A stretch of DNA of 64,000 nucleotides from Endomychus coccineus. Its lineage: Eukaryota; Arthropoda; Insecta; Coleoptera; Endomychidae. The notes beneath the pieces were generated by a model that made no database searches, was not told where the DNA came from, and worked only from the letters and a program-made list of their open reading frames with translations. The stretch is from contig OY294068.1 of NCBI GenBank assembly GCA_958510875.1, positions 174,003,411-174,067,410 of the forward strand. Direction: 5' to 3'. Below are positions 32,145 through 44,030 of this stretch, piece by piece (position 1 is the stretch's first letter; the number at the start of each line of letters is the position of its first letter). The position numbers were made by a program, and so were the translations under genes.

Positions 32145-32152
32145 GTTGGAAC

Positions 32153-33050
32153 TATTATCGAAAACACATTGCCTAGGATACGTTTGATGAAATGACCCCG
32201 AACAAACTATCGACACTTCGGAATCGTCTCGTAATCGTACATTACCTTCAATCTGAGTGATTAATGTCATGACCTTAATTTAATTAGTCATTCAAAATGC
32301 CGTCCGCGCTCTATCGAAATAATGAAAGAGGTTTCCGGTAAATCTATTTGAAAGCAAACCTCTCAAGCGAAGATTGAAAAACATCCGGAGTAACTAATCG
32401 ACGTAAGGCTCCAGCTCGTCGTCGACCCGGTAATTCTGCGGTACGCCAAGAGTGTAAAGATGCAACGCTCATAAAATATGTATTATCACGAACAAAAATC
32501 TCCGACGTGCTGAAATATTCAAAAGCAGTCGGAATGATAATACCCTTCCACTCTGGGCTGGACACCGCTCATTCATTCGAGGAATACATTACTGTGATAG
32601 TTACTAGGCTTATCGAAACATGCTCCGACACTTTAAAGTACGTGTAATGACGTTTTATACCCTCATATCTCCATAAAACTCATCTTGTACGAAACAGCAT
32701 ACTCATATTTGGTAAATAGCTCTTGTCAGATATAAATATGGATATACTCTTAGACCATTTTTCTCTTTGTACAGCAATCGAGGCTGACTTCAGACAGTTT
32801 ATCAGTCCAGGAATTTCCCAATAAAATGTTCGGAGCTTCATGTAAATTACAGGGGTATATATATCTGCAGCATGATTCATGAGTGATAGCTCAAATTGTA
32901 ACTGAATGTTCAAAAGGCAAAACTATCAATGAGTTTTACTCTGCTTTTCAATTAGTTACAGAGTATTAAAGTTGAGAATGTGAAATACATTTTTGTTAAT
33001 TAATCAGCCATTTTTCTAGATATAGTCAAATAAATTGGGGTGGTTCTTGT
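32153..33050. other. Stretch without a recognised gene
   Basis: Several short minus-strand frames exist (for example 32,344-32,565, Arg/Ser-rich with a GC-rich patch at 32,400-32,450), but none has a motif I can assign. It forms the flank between the P-like element and the next LINE. Confidence 0.35.
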
Positions 33051-33259
33051 GAGTCAAACAACATCAACTTTGTTTCTGCTCCATACCAACGATCTGTTGG
33101 GAGTGATCACCTGTCCCGTCCACAGGTTTAATGGTACACCATACCGCTTTCTCATCTAGAGTCCCTATACCATCCAATGAAGCTAGAGGAGCGAAACAAA
33201 AACAGGCTGACGCAATTAATGGAGATCAGGCAACAGTTTTGAAATGGGGATCTGATAAT
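33050..33259 (+). pseudogene. LINE RT palm fragment, left of hAT insertion
   Basis: The plus strand reads TLFLLHTNDLLGVITCPVHR and then FNDGTPY, an altered FADD palm. After a frame change it gives KQADAINGDQATVLKWGSDN, the helix following the palm (ADxINxDLxxVLxWGxxN). The protein continues on the far side of the hAT element at 35,924 as LVEFHATKTRACVFSRK, so the two pieces are one LINE interrupted by the transposon. Confidence 0.75.
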
Positions 33260-35915
33260 CAGTGGCGGCTCGTGAACTTTTTAAGAGAGGAGGCTGGACA
33301 TAAAACGTTTTTTTTTAAATATACTCTACTCAGCCAATTAATTTAACTTTTGCACAGCGACCGTACCAGCTACTTCAGTGACAAAATTAATTTTTGCCCA
33401 GCAAGAACCAACGTGGAGGTGTAGAGTTTCTCTTGGCAAAAAATTTTTTTGTTCGTTTTTTGTTTTTTATTTTTTTTGGATTTTTGATATATTTTCTTTT
33501 TTTTTGAATTTTTCATATTTTGTTTCTTTTTATTAATTTTATTAACTTTTTTTATATATTAACGGAATTCTACGGTCTTTAGTTTGCGAAAAATTATCAA
33601 TAATATTATCATAAAATGTATCATTTTGTTTTAAGTGTTTTACTAAATCTTTTTCAATAGATATCAAACTAACAGTGTATGAACGATTTTGGTCCATTGT
33701 ATTTCGCATGTAAATTTTAATTCGTTTGAGAGTAGAAAATGATCTCTCCACCGATGCCGACGTGACAGGAATGGTGACTGTCAAACAAAGTAGTTTATAA
33801 AACTGAGGTAAAACTTGTTGCAAATCATTGTCTTTCATATATTTTATCATATCGGCGTGACTGTGGTACTGGCCTAAAATATCTTTATCCGAGTATATAA
33901 CGCATAATTCATTGTGCAGTGTTATTTTATCAAAAAATTTATATTTGAGAACTAAGTTATCTAAAAGTGTATTGGGAAACTCTTTTGAAAAAGATTCGAA
34001 AAATCTTCTATTCGTCAAGTCGAAAAACGATCTCTTGAATAAATTATATCAGTGAATTTATGTTGTAAAATTTGAAAAATAAGATCAGTTTGTTCAAATA
34101 TTAATTTAAAAGTATCAAGAAAAAACTAAATTCTTCATTGTCTAAATAAGATTTTGAACCAACAGCAGCATTTAATGAAACCTGATCTGTCGAAAAGTCA
34201 TCACTGTTTAATATAAAATCAAATGTTTCAATTAATTTGTCTTTATTTTTGTGAATGGTAAACACTGCACGTGATGTAAAATTTCATCGAGTTGGAGCAT
34301 TACAGGGAATTCTGTTTCCTACTATATTATTCAAAATTTCAGTTTGTTTGGTGGATTTGCTAAAAAAATTTGAAAATGACGATAAATTGGAAAAAAAAAT
34401 TCTAACTTCCTTAATGGAATTACATGCATTACTTAAAACCAAATTCATGTTGTGAGCGTAACAATGGGTGAAAATAGCCTGTGGCGAAACTGATTTTATT
34501 TTTGTTTGAAGACCGTTTAAATGTCCCGCCATTACAGATGCGCCGTCGTAGGTTTGAGCTATTAATTTATTCGCAAAGTCAAATCGTTGAAATGTTTCCA
34601 TTAAGAAATTAGATAAATTGATCGCTGTTCTTCCCGAACTTACATCGTAAAACCCTAAAAATCTTTCCATTAGTTGTCCATTTTTTACAAATCTAAAAAT
34701 TATTGATAATTGTGATTTACACGTTTCGTCAACCTGCCACGAAAAAAAAGGGACATTAAATAATTCATCCTCTATGTGATTTCGGAGGACATAATTTATT
34801 GAATCAAGAATTTCGTTTTGTATTGTTTTTGAGGTGCCTGCAAATACTGACGCGTTAGTCATAAAATCGCGAAGCTTAGGTACTGTCGTATTTACAAAAC
34901 AAATCTAACAATTCCCTAAAATTACCTTTATTACCTGAATTTTCAGTTTCATCATGCCCTCTAAAAGCCAAATCTTGACATGATAAATACAATAAGAAAT
35001 CAATAATTTTTTTTAAACTTCGCGGTTTTCTTTAACTGTATTATTATGATTTTCAATTTCGCGTGTTCGTGTAGAATCAATCGCATTAACAATATTCTGT
35101 TTACCGGTTAATTTAAACTTAATACACGATGTAATATGTTCCTGCGATTTTTCATGTCTTTCTAGGCCACGAGCTAAATTTATTATAACCCAAGTGCCCC
35201 CAACATGAAGTTGTATCTGATGTGAATAGCAAGCAATACCAGCAATATAATTTATTGTGTACATCAGATCCCGTTAACCTTAACCATACATATTTTTCAT
35301 AATTATCAGTATTAAACGATCGATTTTGATACTTCCCTGCCATCACTAATCCTTTCAAATCCGGTAAAGGCCGTTTGTTTTTGAAGAACACTTTTCTATC
35401 ATATGTTAATCCACTAAATGGATTTTCTAAGAACTCTGCAACTAGAACTAAGTCACTCATCATTTTAACGTTCACCGATTCCGATTAGATAAATTATAAC
35501 TTAACTACTTAACCTTACTACGCCTCGTGGAATAAAAACAACTAACCGAACACGTGCTGCATTCTTCTAGCAGCGGGAGGCGGTAGGAAGTAATCGTATT
35601 TCATTCGACCGACGAATGGGTACGAAAAGCTAGCCTCCCTACTCTGTTGCCATATTCGCTGTTTTACCCCACTGGGCAATTGAATGGTTGGAAAAACGGC
35701 AACTGTGTTGACCACACGTATTTAGCGTTTGAGATATATAGAGAATCTAGCCTCTGGCCACTGTTGCCAGATTGAAAATAACTACTGAGAACGGGGAATT
35801 AATAGTAAAATTTAAAGAATTATCAGAGAAACAGGAAATAAAATGGAGAATAATCATTAAGATAAATTGGTGAGGAGGCTGAGCCTCCTCAGCCTCCTTC
35901 GAGGAGCCGCCACTG
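33260..35915 (-). mobile_element. hAT transposon copy 2 inserted in a LINE
   Basis: It has the same ends as copy 1 (CAGTGGCGGCTCGTGAAC, and GAGGAGCCGCCACTG inverted) and is 2,656 bp long. The flanks are CTGATAAT at 33,252-33,259 and CTGATGAT at 35,916-35,923, an 8-bp duplication with one mismatch. The target is the RT region of a plus-strand LINE. Internal sequence is very similar to copy 1, including the T-rich tract, but this copy keeps the transposase middle that copy 1 has lost. Confidence 0.92.
33542..35475 (-). pseudogene. hAT transposase, nearly full length in pieces
   Basis: Pieces in order on the minus strand: zinc-finger region 35,475-35,013 (YDRKVFFKNKRPLPDLKGL, LYCWYCLLFTSDTTSCWG, LERHEKSQEHITSC); catalytic middle 34,862-34,284 (FFSWQVDETCKSQLSIIFRF, the RNase H-like start with Asp and Glu; GFYDVSSGRTAINL; AQTYDGASVMAGHLNGLQTK; FTHCYAHNMNLVLSNAC); and the C-terminal dimerisation block 34,018-33,542 (LCLTVTIPVTSASVERSFST). 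The YDGAxxMxG and CHAHxxNLVL blocks mark the hAT ZMYM1-like group. Frameshifts at about 35,150, 34,950 and 34,280-34,030 prevent a continuous protein. Confidence 0.88.
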
Positions 35916-35923
35916 CTGATGAT

Positions 35924-36300
35924 CTAGTAGAGTTTCATGCAACCAAAACTCGAGCTTGCGTCTTCTCCAGGAAGGAGTATACCACAATTCCTAATATGAT
36001 AAAATCAGGTACAACTATTCATTCGAAGTCTTCCATATACATGCTCGGGATCACCACCAACAGCAGATTCTCATGGTACGATCATGTGAGGTTCATTGCG
36101 GAAAACGCCTCACAAAAACTTGGGTTCTATTCCGTGCCAAAAACTACTCTACATCCCAGCAGCTCCTCATAATATACAAAGCACAGATTCGACCTGTCTT
36201 CTGGATCTCACAATTCCAAACTATCTTTACCCAGTGGAACTCCTCAATCACAAAATTTTGGCAGTTCAGAGGAGTGGCCGCCATAAAGGAATACTAAACC
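35924..36300 (+). pseudogene. LINE RT thumb fragment, right of hAT insertion
   Basis: The plus strand continues the LINE from 33,259: LVEFHATKTRACVFSRKEYT, then IYMLGITTNSRFSWYDHVRF and ENASQKLGFYSVPK. These are the RT D/E motifs and thumb of R1/jockey-superclade elements (LVEFNxxKTxxCxFSRK; LGxxxxxxxxWxxHV). The frame stops near 36,170, and faint similarity continues to about 36,300 (KAQIRPVFWISQF). Confidence 0.75.
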
Positions 36301-37717
36301 ACTTCTAAATAATTAAACATTACACTTTGTGAGAAAACTCTTCAATGGAAGTTTGTTTCAAATTATTCATTTTGGTTTTTGTTACTTCATTCTCACATTT
36401 CATTAAGATTTGGGAAATATCAATGGCAAAATCGCCTTTGTTTTGCCGATGAAAATTTTTGTATGTCTTTCAAGCGTCACTCATACTTTGCACAGATGAA
36501 GACATCATCTCTTCGTTCTGGTCACTTTCACATGCTCCATCTGGAATAGGGTCGGTTTTGCTCTCTTTGTCTGTGAATTCCTGAATTATTTCCTGCAAAT
36601 CAAAATCTGGGTTCTCTGTTAAGAGTAGTGAATCAAATTTGGTTAAAATCGCGGCAACGACCAGAGAGTTACGGTGAAGAAACAATTTTAACCTATCTTC
36701 GAAGGGCTTTATATCCCTAATGAAGTGTTTCTGGAAAAAAAATGTCATGCATATTGCTTCATTATTTGATGAACTATCGATTGGTGGTGTTTGGCAGAAT
36801 GTGACTCAGACACACTGTATATTACATACAGTGTATTTTGCAAGGTATCGTATAAATTCTCATTTCATTTGCTGGCATCGTTAATATTCTATTCAAATAT
36901 AAAAGTCTAGAGTTGTGAGTTGTAGAGTTCCACTTTGTAGTATATTTGAATGTTTTTGGAAGGAAAAGAAATGCCGATAATAAGAGAGCACCACAATAAC
37001 TCCGCATTCCAGTGAGCCTCTGTAGGTAAATGCGGTTAGCAAAATGACAGGCTTATGTCCGATAGTAAAATAAGCCGTGGGACTCAATGGCGGTGAAATA
37101 TCGCTATTAAATTGGCGGAAGCGGTTGCCGGATGGAGAACTTGCCTTTTCAATTTTCATAATTTTCCAGGCATTGAACAATGCGATCAAGGAAAACACAT
37201 TTATTTCTTATAAATTCCAATTGTTCAAATCGTGCAGCGACGTCACTTATGAGCAAGGGAAATTGAAGATTATTTAAAGTTTGTATGTGATTCAGAGTTT
37301 TTATCGCTAAATCTTCAATCTGCATGCGAATTCCCCGGCTCATCTCAGCCGCCGGCTCTTTCAACGATCTCAAGATCCGCCGCCAGATTAGGACGAAATC
37401 ATATTAACTTCAATCCCACCCTTCATTTATACTCCAGATTTAAATCCTTTTACCTGACAAATATACCTATTTAACATCACACCTTTAATTACTGCCACAC
37501 AGAGCGAAATAATTATACATTGCGGACTAGCACCTTATCAATTCCAACTTTGGAATTAGGTCACACGATTTAATCTATACTGACAAATATCGAAAGAGTA
37601 TAAAGTAAGAAAAATCATCAGTTACAAAGAGGAAATAAGTTATTCTGTCATTACACCCTTCATCACGTTTCACGCTATCTTCAGATGGTATTTGAAATGT
37701 AATTTCGAATTTGATAG
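36300..37717. other. Stretch with unassigned minus-strand frames
   Basis: Two minus-strand frames are of moderate quality: 36,748-36,470 (92 codons, with an acidic end and LKLFLHRNSLVVAAILTKF) and 37,373-37,149 (74 codons, helical, with IEDLAIKTLNHIQTLNNLQF). Neither matches a family I know. They could be exons of an unknown gene or gag-like remnants. No splice or start evidence decides it. Confidence 0.35.
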
Positions 37718-37719
37718 TA

Positions 37720-38712
37720 CCGGGATATCAAAAATTATCTTGGTCAAGGGTGGTTGTGGAATCTAAAACGTGTGTCTTACTTTACGTTTGAAATAATTAT
37801 GTCACTATCACACTGACATCAATAACCTACAAATTTCATACCTATTTATTTCAGTTGTAAAACAATAATGAACTACAAATTAAAAATTATCTTGGTCAAG
37901 GGTGGTTGTGGAATATAAAACGAAATGTTAACTTTGAAGCTTTTACAAGGTCGCAATAGCCATTAACGGGGTCGAAAACTGTTTTAAATTGGTTAATTTC
38001 CGATAAATCGAATGACGTTCACGTGAGGAGCGCGTAGCTCGCGAGTTAGAAAAGCGCAAATCTTCGGAACATAGAACGTCTTCACGAGGACTTTTCGCAT
38101 GCGGTTTTCGCTCCATGTCGTTAGTTTATGAACGGGGTCTACTGAATAGCATAGTCTCGGGCCCCAAAATGTCGATTAAATAGGAAAATTTAATTAAAAT
38201 AGAAACATGTACTCTCAGGTCTCAGCTACGCGCGCCTAACGTGAGACGTACCAAAGGGAATTTTCTAGCTATTAAAATATACTCAAAAGCGGTTAAAAGC
38301 TAGCGGCCCATAGCCGAAAATACTTTATTACAACTGGCGCCGGCCGGACGGGGTATAAAACGGCCCCGAATTAACAAGATCGAGGTAAAAAGTATAAACT
38401 CTAACTGACGCGTAGCGAGCTCCTCGAGGCATATGTCAAAATGATTACGTTCGTAGCTGATTACATAGGACGTCTGGCGTTCATGCAATTGTGTTTTTAT
38501 ACAATTCGAACCTTCTAATTTCGATAGGCCACGTGAAAATCCCGGAGTCTAAGAGACTTCTGAGTGTTATAACATTCGTATAAAATTGCGAAATTTCTCA
38601 CTTTTAGAAACTCCAAATTAATTACTTTGACACAAGTTTTGATAACGTAAAGTTAGACACACGTTTTAGATTCCACAACCACCCTCGACCAAGATAATTT
38701 TTGATATCCCGG
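37720..38712. mobile_element. Non-autonomous MITE of the 62.9-kb transposon family
   Basis: The ends are CCGGGATATCAAAAATTATC and its inverse, flanked by TA on both sides (37,718-37,719 and 38,713-38,714). The first about 215 bp match the left end of the transposase-bearing element at 62,939 almost base for base, including two direct copies of TTATCTTGGTCAAGGGTGGT about 151 bp apart. The right end has one inverted copy. The interior (about 37,940-38,640) is GC-richer, non-coding and unrelated to the transposase. Part of it recurs inverted at 19,905-20,165. Confidence 0.88.
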
Positions 38713-38929
38713 TACATGTTCAAAACATACGTATACAAATTTTGTTGTATGCTCACAGCTATTCTTGGTATTCTTATGAAAGAGTATTCAATTCAGCAAT
38801 GTAAATGGCTGTATCTGTCTCTTTACTGCCGCATTATCCTAATCATGTTGAATGGTTATTCAGTTCTATTTTTCGAATGCTCTCCAATGAATGTTTTCCC
38901 CCATCGTGCGAACGAGAAGCTTAATCCAA

Positions 38930-40860
38930 AGGTATCTTTGTTATTGTTTGATCCAGTACCGCAGAACAACGGTTGTTGTCACTCCGACTACATAGGTGCT
39001 GGATCAATGTATGTGGCTGATGATGCCATTCTGACTAGTTCATCAGCTTTTCGGTGGCGCTCGATGTCACAGTGTCCCGGGAACCATATTAATGTTATTT
39101 CGTTGTGTTCTGCTAGAGCGCTCCAAGGCATTCCTGATTTCCTCGGGTGTATTTTATCGTCACCGAGGTATGTCCGACGACCAACCGCGTATGCCGTGCA
39201 CTGACACAGCGCATGCATGTGTGTCTTTCCTATCACGCCACAACCCCTGCATGTGGTCTGATCTACCAGACCCATTGTGCAGAGATGTTTGTTGCATGGT
39301 GCGTGTCCGGTCAGGAATGCAACAAGATTCCGTATTTCTTGTTTGCTGAACGTCAAAAATTTCTCACTCGTTGCTGCTGGAGATCTCACTTTAGTCGCTT
39401 GAAGTGCGACATACGGGGCAGTTCTCTCCAGTGGACACAGTGCTCTATCTCGAACAACTTTTGGATTACAGATTATGCTGTGACATGAGAAATGTCACAG
39501 GTTGGCTCTGGTCCAATCAGGGGTTGTTCCGCTTCAGCTCCAGCGAGTGCGACGACAGTTTCTGTCTCTTCGCGTCACGTTTCCTCAGACACCTATACGA
39601 GGGTCACTCTATTGGAGTTCTTCACTAGTGCCATTAGTTCTTTCACACAATCGAGTATACATTGTGTGGTGATTGTGTATGACTCCAGTGCCTTAAGCAC
39701 TGTTGGGTTGCTGACTATGATTGTGATTTGTCTATTCTCATAAGCTCTCTCCCTCATTATTCGACCACAAGTTGTAATTGCTCCTATGTTTGCTTGGAAT
39801 TCTGTTGCAAATGTCCGTAGGTTCAGTGGAATCTTTCTCCCTTAGTCTTGGTGCCTTCGGTAAGCCACACGGAATCCCCTGCTTTCATATGAGTGTTGCC
39901 CCAGCGTTCTCCCGCACATTCAAGGTTTGAATTCTGAACGGTACGGGAGTGCTTGTCAGATCTCATATTCAATGGCCCAGGTTTTCCAAGCAATTCAAAA
40001 ATGCTCCGGTCTTGTTGGTCGGCCTTTCCTTGTCCAATAAGATCGAGGCGATACGCTTCTCTCATGGTTTTCGCCTGAATGGCGAGATGCAGTGTTTCCG
40101 ACCCTAACAGCTTTTCCATCTTAGCCGCTGGGGTAGTCGAAATTGCACCTGTCATTCCTAAGCACGCCAGTCTCTGAACTCTGTTCAGGTAATGCTGAGA
40201 TATTTTCGATTTGGTTTTTGGCCACCACACAATTGCGGCATATGTAACGGTGGGTCTCACTATGGTGGTATACACCCAGTGCATCATCCGTGGAGTGAGT
40301 CCCCAGGTTCTTATGACTGTACGACGACAGGTCCACGGGGCCCTTATCGCTTTATTAGTGGTTTACTCCAGTCATTTATCTAGGCTCACCACAAGGTATT
40401 TGACCGCGTCCGTCATCTGTATGTTTTCCCCATACAAAACTAAATCTTGCATGTTTACAATGTTCTTCTTCTCGTGAATGGAACAATGGTTATTCTCGAA
40501 GGATTCACTGTAAGTCTTTCCTCGTTGCACCATTTTTCCAGGGTGTTCAGTGCTTGCTGCATCAGAGTTGCTATCTTGCTCCCGAGCTTCCTTCGTACTG
40601 TAATGACGATGTTATCCGCATACTCGATTACGCAGAATCCTTCCTTTCAAGGAGTATTAGAAGTTCGTTCACTACCAGACTCCACAGCAGTGGTGACATT
40701 CCATCTCTCTGCGGACATCCTCCAGCGACCCGCACCTTCTCCTCAAACTTATTGAGAGTTCATATGACTGTTCTGCATCGGAGCATGTTGTAGATTCATC
40801 TGCATAGTAGATCTTCTATTCCTCGTTCTCGCGTGTTATCAAAAGCTCGCTAGCTCAATT
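38930..40860 (-). pseudogene. R1-type LINE, RT to C-terminus, decayed and rearranged
   Basis: From right to left the minus strand gives the RT palm (CVIEYADNIVITVRRKLGSK at about 40,630-40,570, with YADN for YADD), ALNTLEKWCNEERLTVNPSR and IVPFTRRRTL, the connection region at 40,287-39,823 (VRPTVTYAAIVWWPKTKSK, RVQRLACLGMTGAISTTPAA), degraded RNase H with FQANIGAITTC, then a LTGHAPCNKHLCTMGLVDQT tail with CRGCGV. A second RNase H block, HNEITLIWFPGHCDIERHRK then ADELVRMASSA, follows that tail, which is the wrong order. Frame changes are frequent. The endonuclease is absent. Confidence 0.78.
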
Positions 40861-40869
40861 TCGTTGCAG

Positions 40870-42540
40870 TACCAACTGTTGGTTTCAGTTCAAAATGAAG
40901 GATTACTCCGACATATTACTTCTTCCACCAACTGGGAGTAAGTCCAGTTAATGTTTAATGGAAAAAAATTCAGTATGAGTCCGATAATGAAACTGGAAGG
41001 GAAGTTCAAAGTCGTTCGGAAGAACATAACTAACGAAGTTGATCATATGCACATATTCCACCATCGGATAAAACTATAAACTCAACTTGAACTTCATCCT
41101 TCAATTAACAATAATCGAAATAATCAGGTTTCACGGAAAATTTATTCTAAGGTTAAATAAAATAACTATTAAAAGTTTGAGTTTCAATATTTCAATGAGT
41201 AACTTTAATGAGAATCTTAGGATTATTCACCTCATTCCTGCAACCTTACCAAATGGCTTTAACCTATCGAGATACTAAATGATAAACTGAATATCGAACT
41301 TCTTATATTTATTAATTTCTAAGGATTCCAGTAAATTTGATTTATCACGTTCATTATGAATGTGTAGAATTTTGAATAGAATTTAAGAATTTGAAATACA
41401 ATTCAAGACTTGGAGATTTCGGGCCATTTTCGCCCCCAATGGGTGAGGTTGGGGTTCTCAAGAGGTTTTAAGGTGTATGAATGATACTGAGAACCTCCTG
41501 GAGCTAATGCAAAAGAAAATTTTTGATTCGAACCTACATGTTTTTTTTTTATTATAGTTAAAATCCCGGTTCACAGCCTGGACTAGATGAGTTGAACCCA
41601 ATTAGGTAAAATTTCACTATCCATCCATCCTTAGAAACTCAAACTTCTAATAGCTATTTTATTTAAGTCTTGATAATAATTACCTTGATAAGATGAACGT
41701 ATCACAAATTTGTTAAATGCGATAAGCTTTGACTGACCTTTGGAACTTCCTTCAAAAACATAATGGAGAATATGAAACAGAAGGTTCGATGTTACAGATC
41801 AATCATATTCATTTCTCGGTGCAAACAGTGGGCTGCCTGCTTAATTATTGTTATTTCAGTATCTGTCAAAGAATAAAGCAGGAAGGGATGTGCAAAGGTA
41901 GTATTTTCGTGATCGTAATCAACGTTGGCTGGAGGTCGTATTCCGTGTGACATGACGCGTCAGTCACAGCTACACCGCTTTTGTACTCTCCCTAATGAAA
42001 AGACCAGGGAATCAAAACACTCCTGCCGACGATTACTTGTGGTAACTTCTGGGTTCATGATGACTTTTCTAATTTCTCCACAATGTCACAATCGGTCGGT
42101 TCGAGGACAATCTGAACCGAACGTCGTCCGTTATCCAGAGACGTATCAACAAACCGTCTACCCTGATACTTATGATTTTCAACTTTTACAGTTGGCATGG
42201 ATGTTATATTTCGTTATTCTCTATGTTTTTAAAAACTGAATTTACTGAACTTCATACAGACATGAATGTTTATTTTCTACAATATTATTACATTATATTT
42301 GCTCGAGTCTGAAAATATTTAATGGTTATAAAATCAAAAACATCATGAAACAACCAAAATTCTGTAATCTAAATACGTATTTCGGCAACGAACAACATAC
42401 CTTGTTCGGTAGATTTTTAACAGAATACAGTGATGAGTGGAAGTTGAACATTAAATCGGGATATTCCAAACATTCAAACCAGCTACAGAAAAAATGGATA
42501 CGAAACTCTGACTAAAATAATGTTCCAGTTGGAGATTCCT
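40870..42540. other. Stretch without a recognised gene
   Basis: Two plus-strand frames (41,087-41,278 and 41,925-42,239) have no motif I recognise. A GC-richer patch at 41,410-41,510 contains GAACCTC-type inverted pieces. I cannot assign function. Confidence 0.35.
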
Positions 42541-42599
42541 TGAGCCACTTCATTCAGAACCTCAAAACATCAGTTGACATGGAAATGACCTTTTGTATT

Positions 42600-42690
42600 C
42601 TCAAATACACAGGATGTCAAGAAATGGCGTGCACAATGGAAGACCACAAGTACCTTGGCCAAAACCCACAACTCACTAAGGTATTTATAA
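42600..42690 (+). repeat. ITm-family end sequence, copy 1
   Basis: ACAGGATGTCAAGAAATGGC, with GACCACAAGTACCTTGGCC shortly after, resembles 44,094-44,160 (GAGTGTTCGGAAATGGCAAG, AACCACAAGTTTCTTGGCC) in the same orientation. Each lies to the left of a minus-strand ITm transposase relic, so they are probably the left ends of two members of one family. Confidence 0.5.
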
Positions 42691-43019
42691 TTTTTAAAGC
42701 AAAAATCAGTTTTTCACACTTGAAGTTAAAACTCGGAGTGAGACCTGGAAAACAAGTAATTTCTTCTCTTTCCTGTTAGAAATAAATATTCATTTGAATT
42801 CTCAAGTAATTACTAGTGTTCGAAGTGATTTATGTGTTAGGAGCAAATGAAAACAACAGTTTGTTAGCAATCAGAATTCATCAAGAAAGATAGAAGACAA
42901 CTACACAGATTTTTCCTAATGGCACACCCAGTATATTGCTCTATTTTTATACTGACCTAGTTTTTTTCTCCCACCGAATGTAGGCTGTTATTCTTTTCTC
43001 GACGTGATTTTATTACGAC

Positions 43020-43600
43020 TAGAAGTAACATAGTTTTGCCTCCTCAACTTCAAAAGATTGTCTCTCAAAAAGTGGAGCTATCGATACACAGTAACTCTTC
43101 CTTCAAAGAAATGTGGGCCGACGACATAATTTGCAATAATTCCACACCAGAATTTAAGAAACCACCTATTCTGACTGTTCGTCCGAATATAGTGGGAATT
43201 TTCAGTAGCATAACAGTGAAAATTTTATCTATTGACATGTCTATTTTTGTAAAATGTTGCTTAATCAGTAATTTGTTGTTGTGCCCAGATACAAAAAGTT
43301 AGTCGCTTATGATGATCACCATCGTACAATTAAGTATTCTTGAAGAATCTGAATGTGGCATGAGTGGAATTCATTTTCATGCAGAATTCTCAACAGTGGT
43401 CTCGCTAACAATATCCGTTGCCATTGCTATTTTCCTTGAACCGATATGTGGGTCTTCTATAACTTTCAAATTTACTGCTAACTCGTTCTCCTCATTTAAA
43501 ACAGGCATGGTTCGAACGGTCTTCGAGTATTCTACATTTCCCGATTCATCAAACCTTTCAAAAGGGCTTATGTAGGTTGTCTTTCATCGGAATACTTTTC
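43020..43600 (-). pseudogene. ITm transposase relic
   Basis: The minus strand reads FERFDESGNVEYSKTVRTMP, then NEENELAVNLKVIEDPHIGS and RKIAMATDIVSETTVEN (second helix-turn-helix). After a gap it reads NRWFLKFWCGIIANYVVGPH followed by FFEGRVTVYR. These correspond to the DNA-binding region and the NVWCGIIGxxxIGPxFFEG block between the first and second catalytic Asp. The catalytic aspartates themselves are not visible. A stretch where the first should lie is degraded. Confidence 0.65.
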
Positions 43601-43940
43601 GTGATAAATTCTGATAGCAAACGGTGGGTTTAGACATAGGGAATGGTTAATGGGAATAAAACAACATGAGTATCATATAAAAAAATATATAAAATAAATT
43701 TTAAACAGAGCCATTGGAGTTGAAATAAAAATACATTTTGCTAACTAAATTGATTGTATACTGACGTATTAAAAAAACTACAGGACACGTCAAATGTACC
43801 TCTCATTCTTATAAAAGTGACTGTAATTTTCGAACGAATCTGTATGGAGCCCAACAACCCCAATTTAGGTGAATGGCTGAAAAGAGGACAATCCAAATTG
43901 GAATGATATACAGAATGTTTCATTAAAAAAAAGTAAGTTT

Positions 43941-44030
43941 GGTTTGTGACGAACTTATGCGCAATCCTGTATATTCATAATTTTAGTTTGTAGCTCTCTG
44001 CAGTCTCTACAATTTTTGTGCTGATATTTT
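43941..44030. repeat. Dispersed repeat shared with 3,712-3,815
   Basis: Second copy of the repeat with AACTTATGCGCAATCCTGTA. It lies between the ITm relic at 43,020-43,600 and the left end of the next ITm copy at 44,094, consistent with being a transposon end. Confidence 0.6.

Noticed and set aside
38701..40793. Several plus-strand frames of 60-167 codons
   Set aside because: They lie antisense to the minus-strand R1-type LINE, whose motifs are clear. The plus-strand products have none.
41519..41536. Minus-strand GGTTCGAATC, resembling a tRNA T-loop or B box
   Set aside because: No T-stem pairing, no acceptor stem and no A box upstream at a suitable distance.
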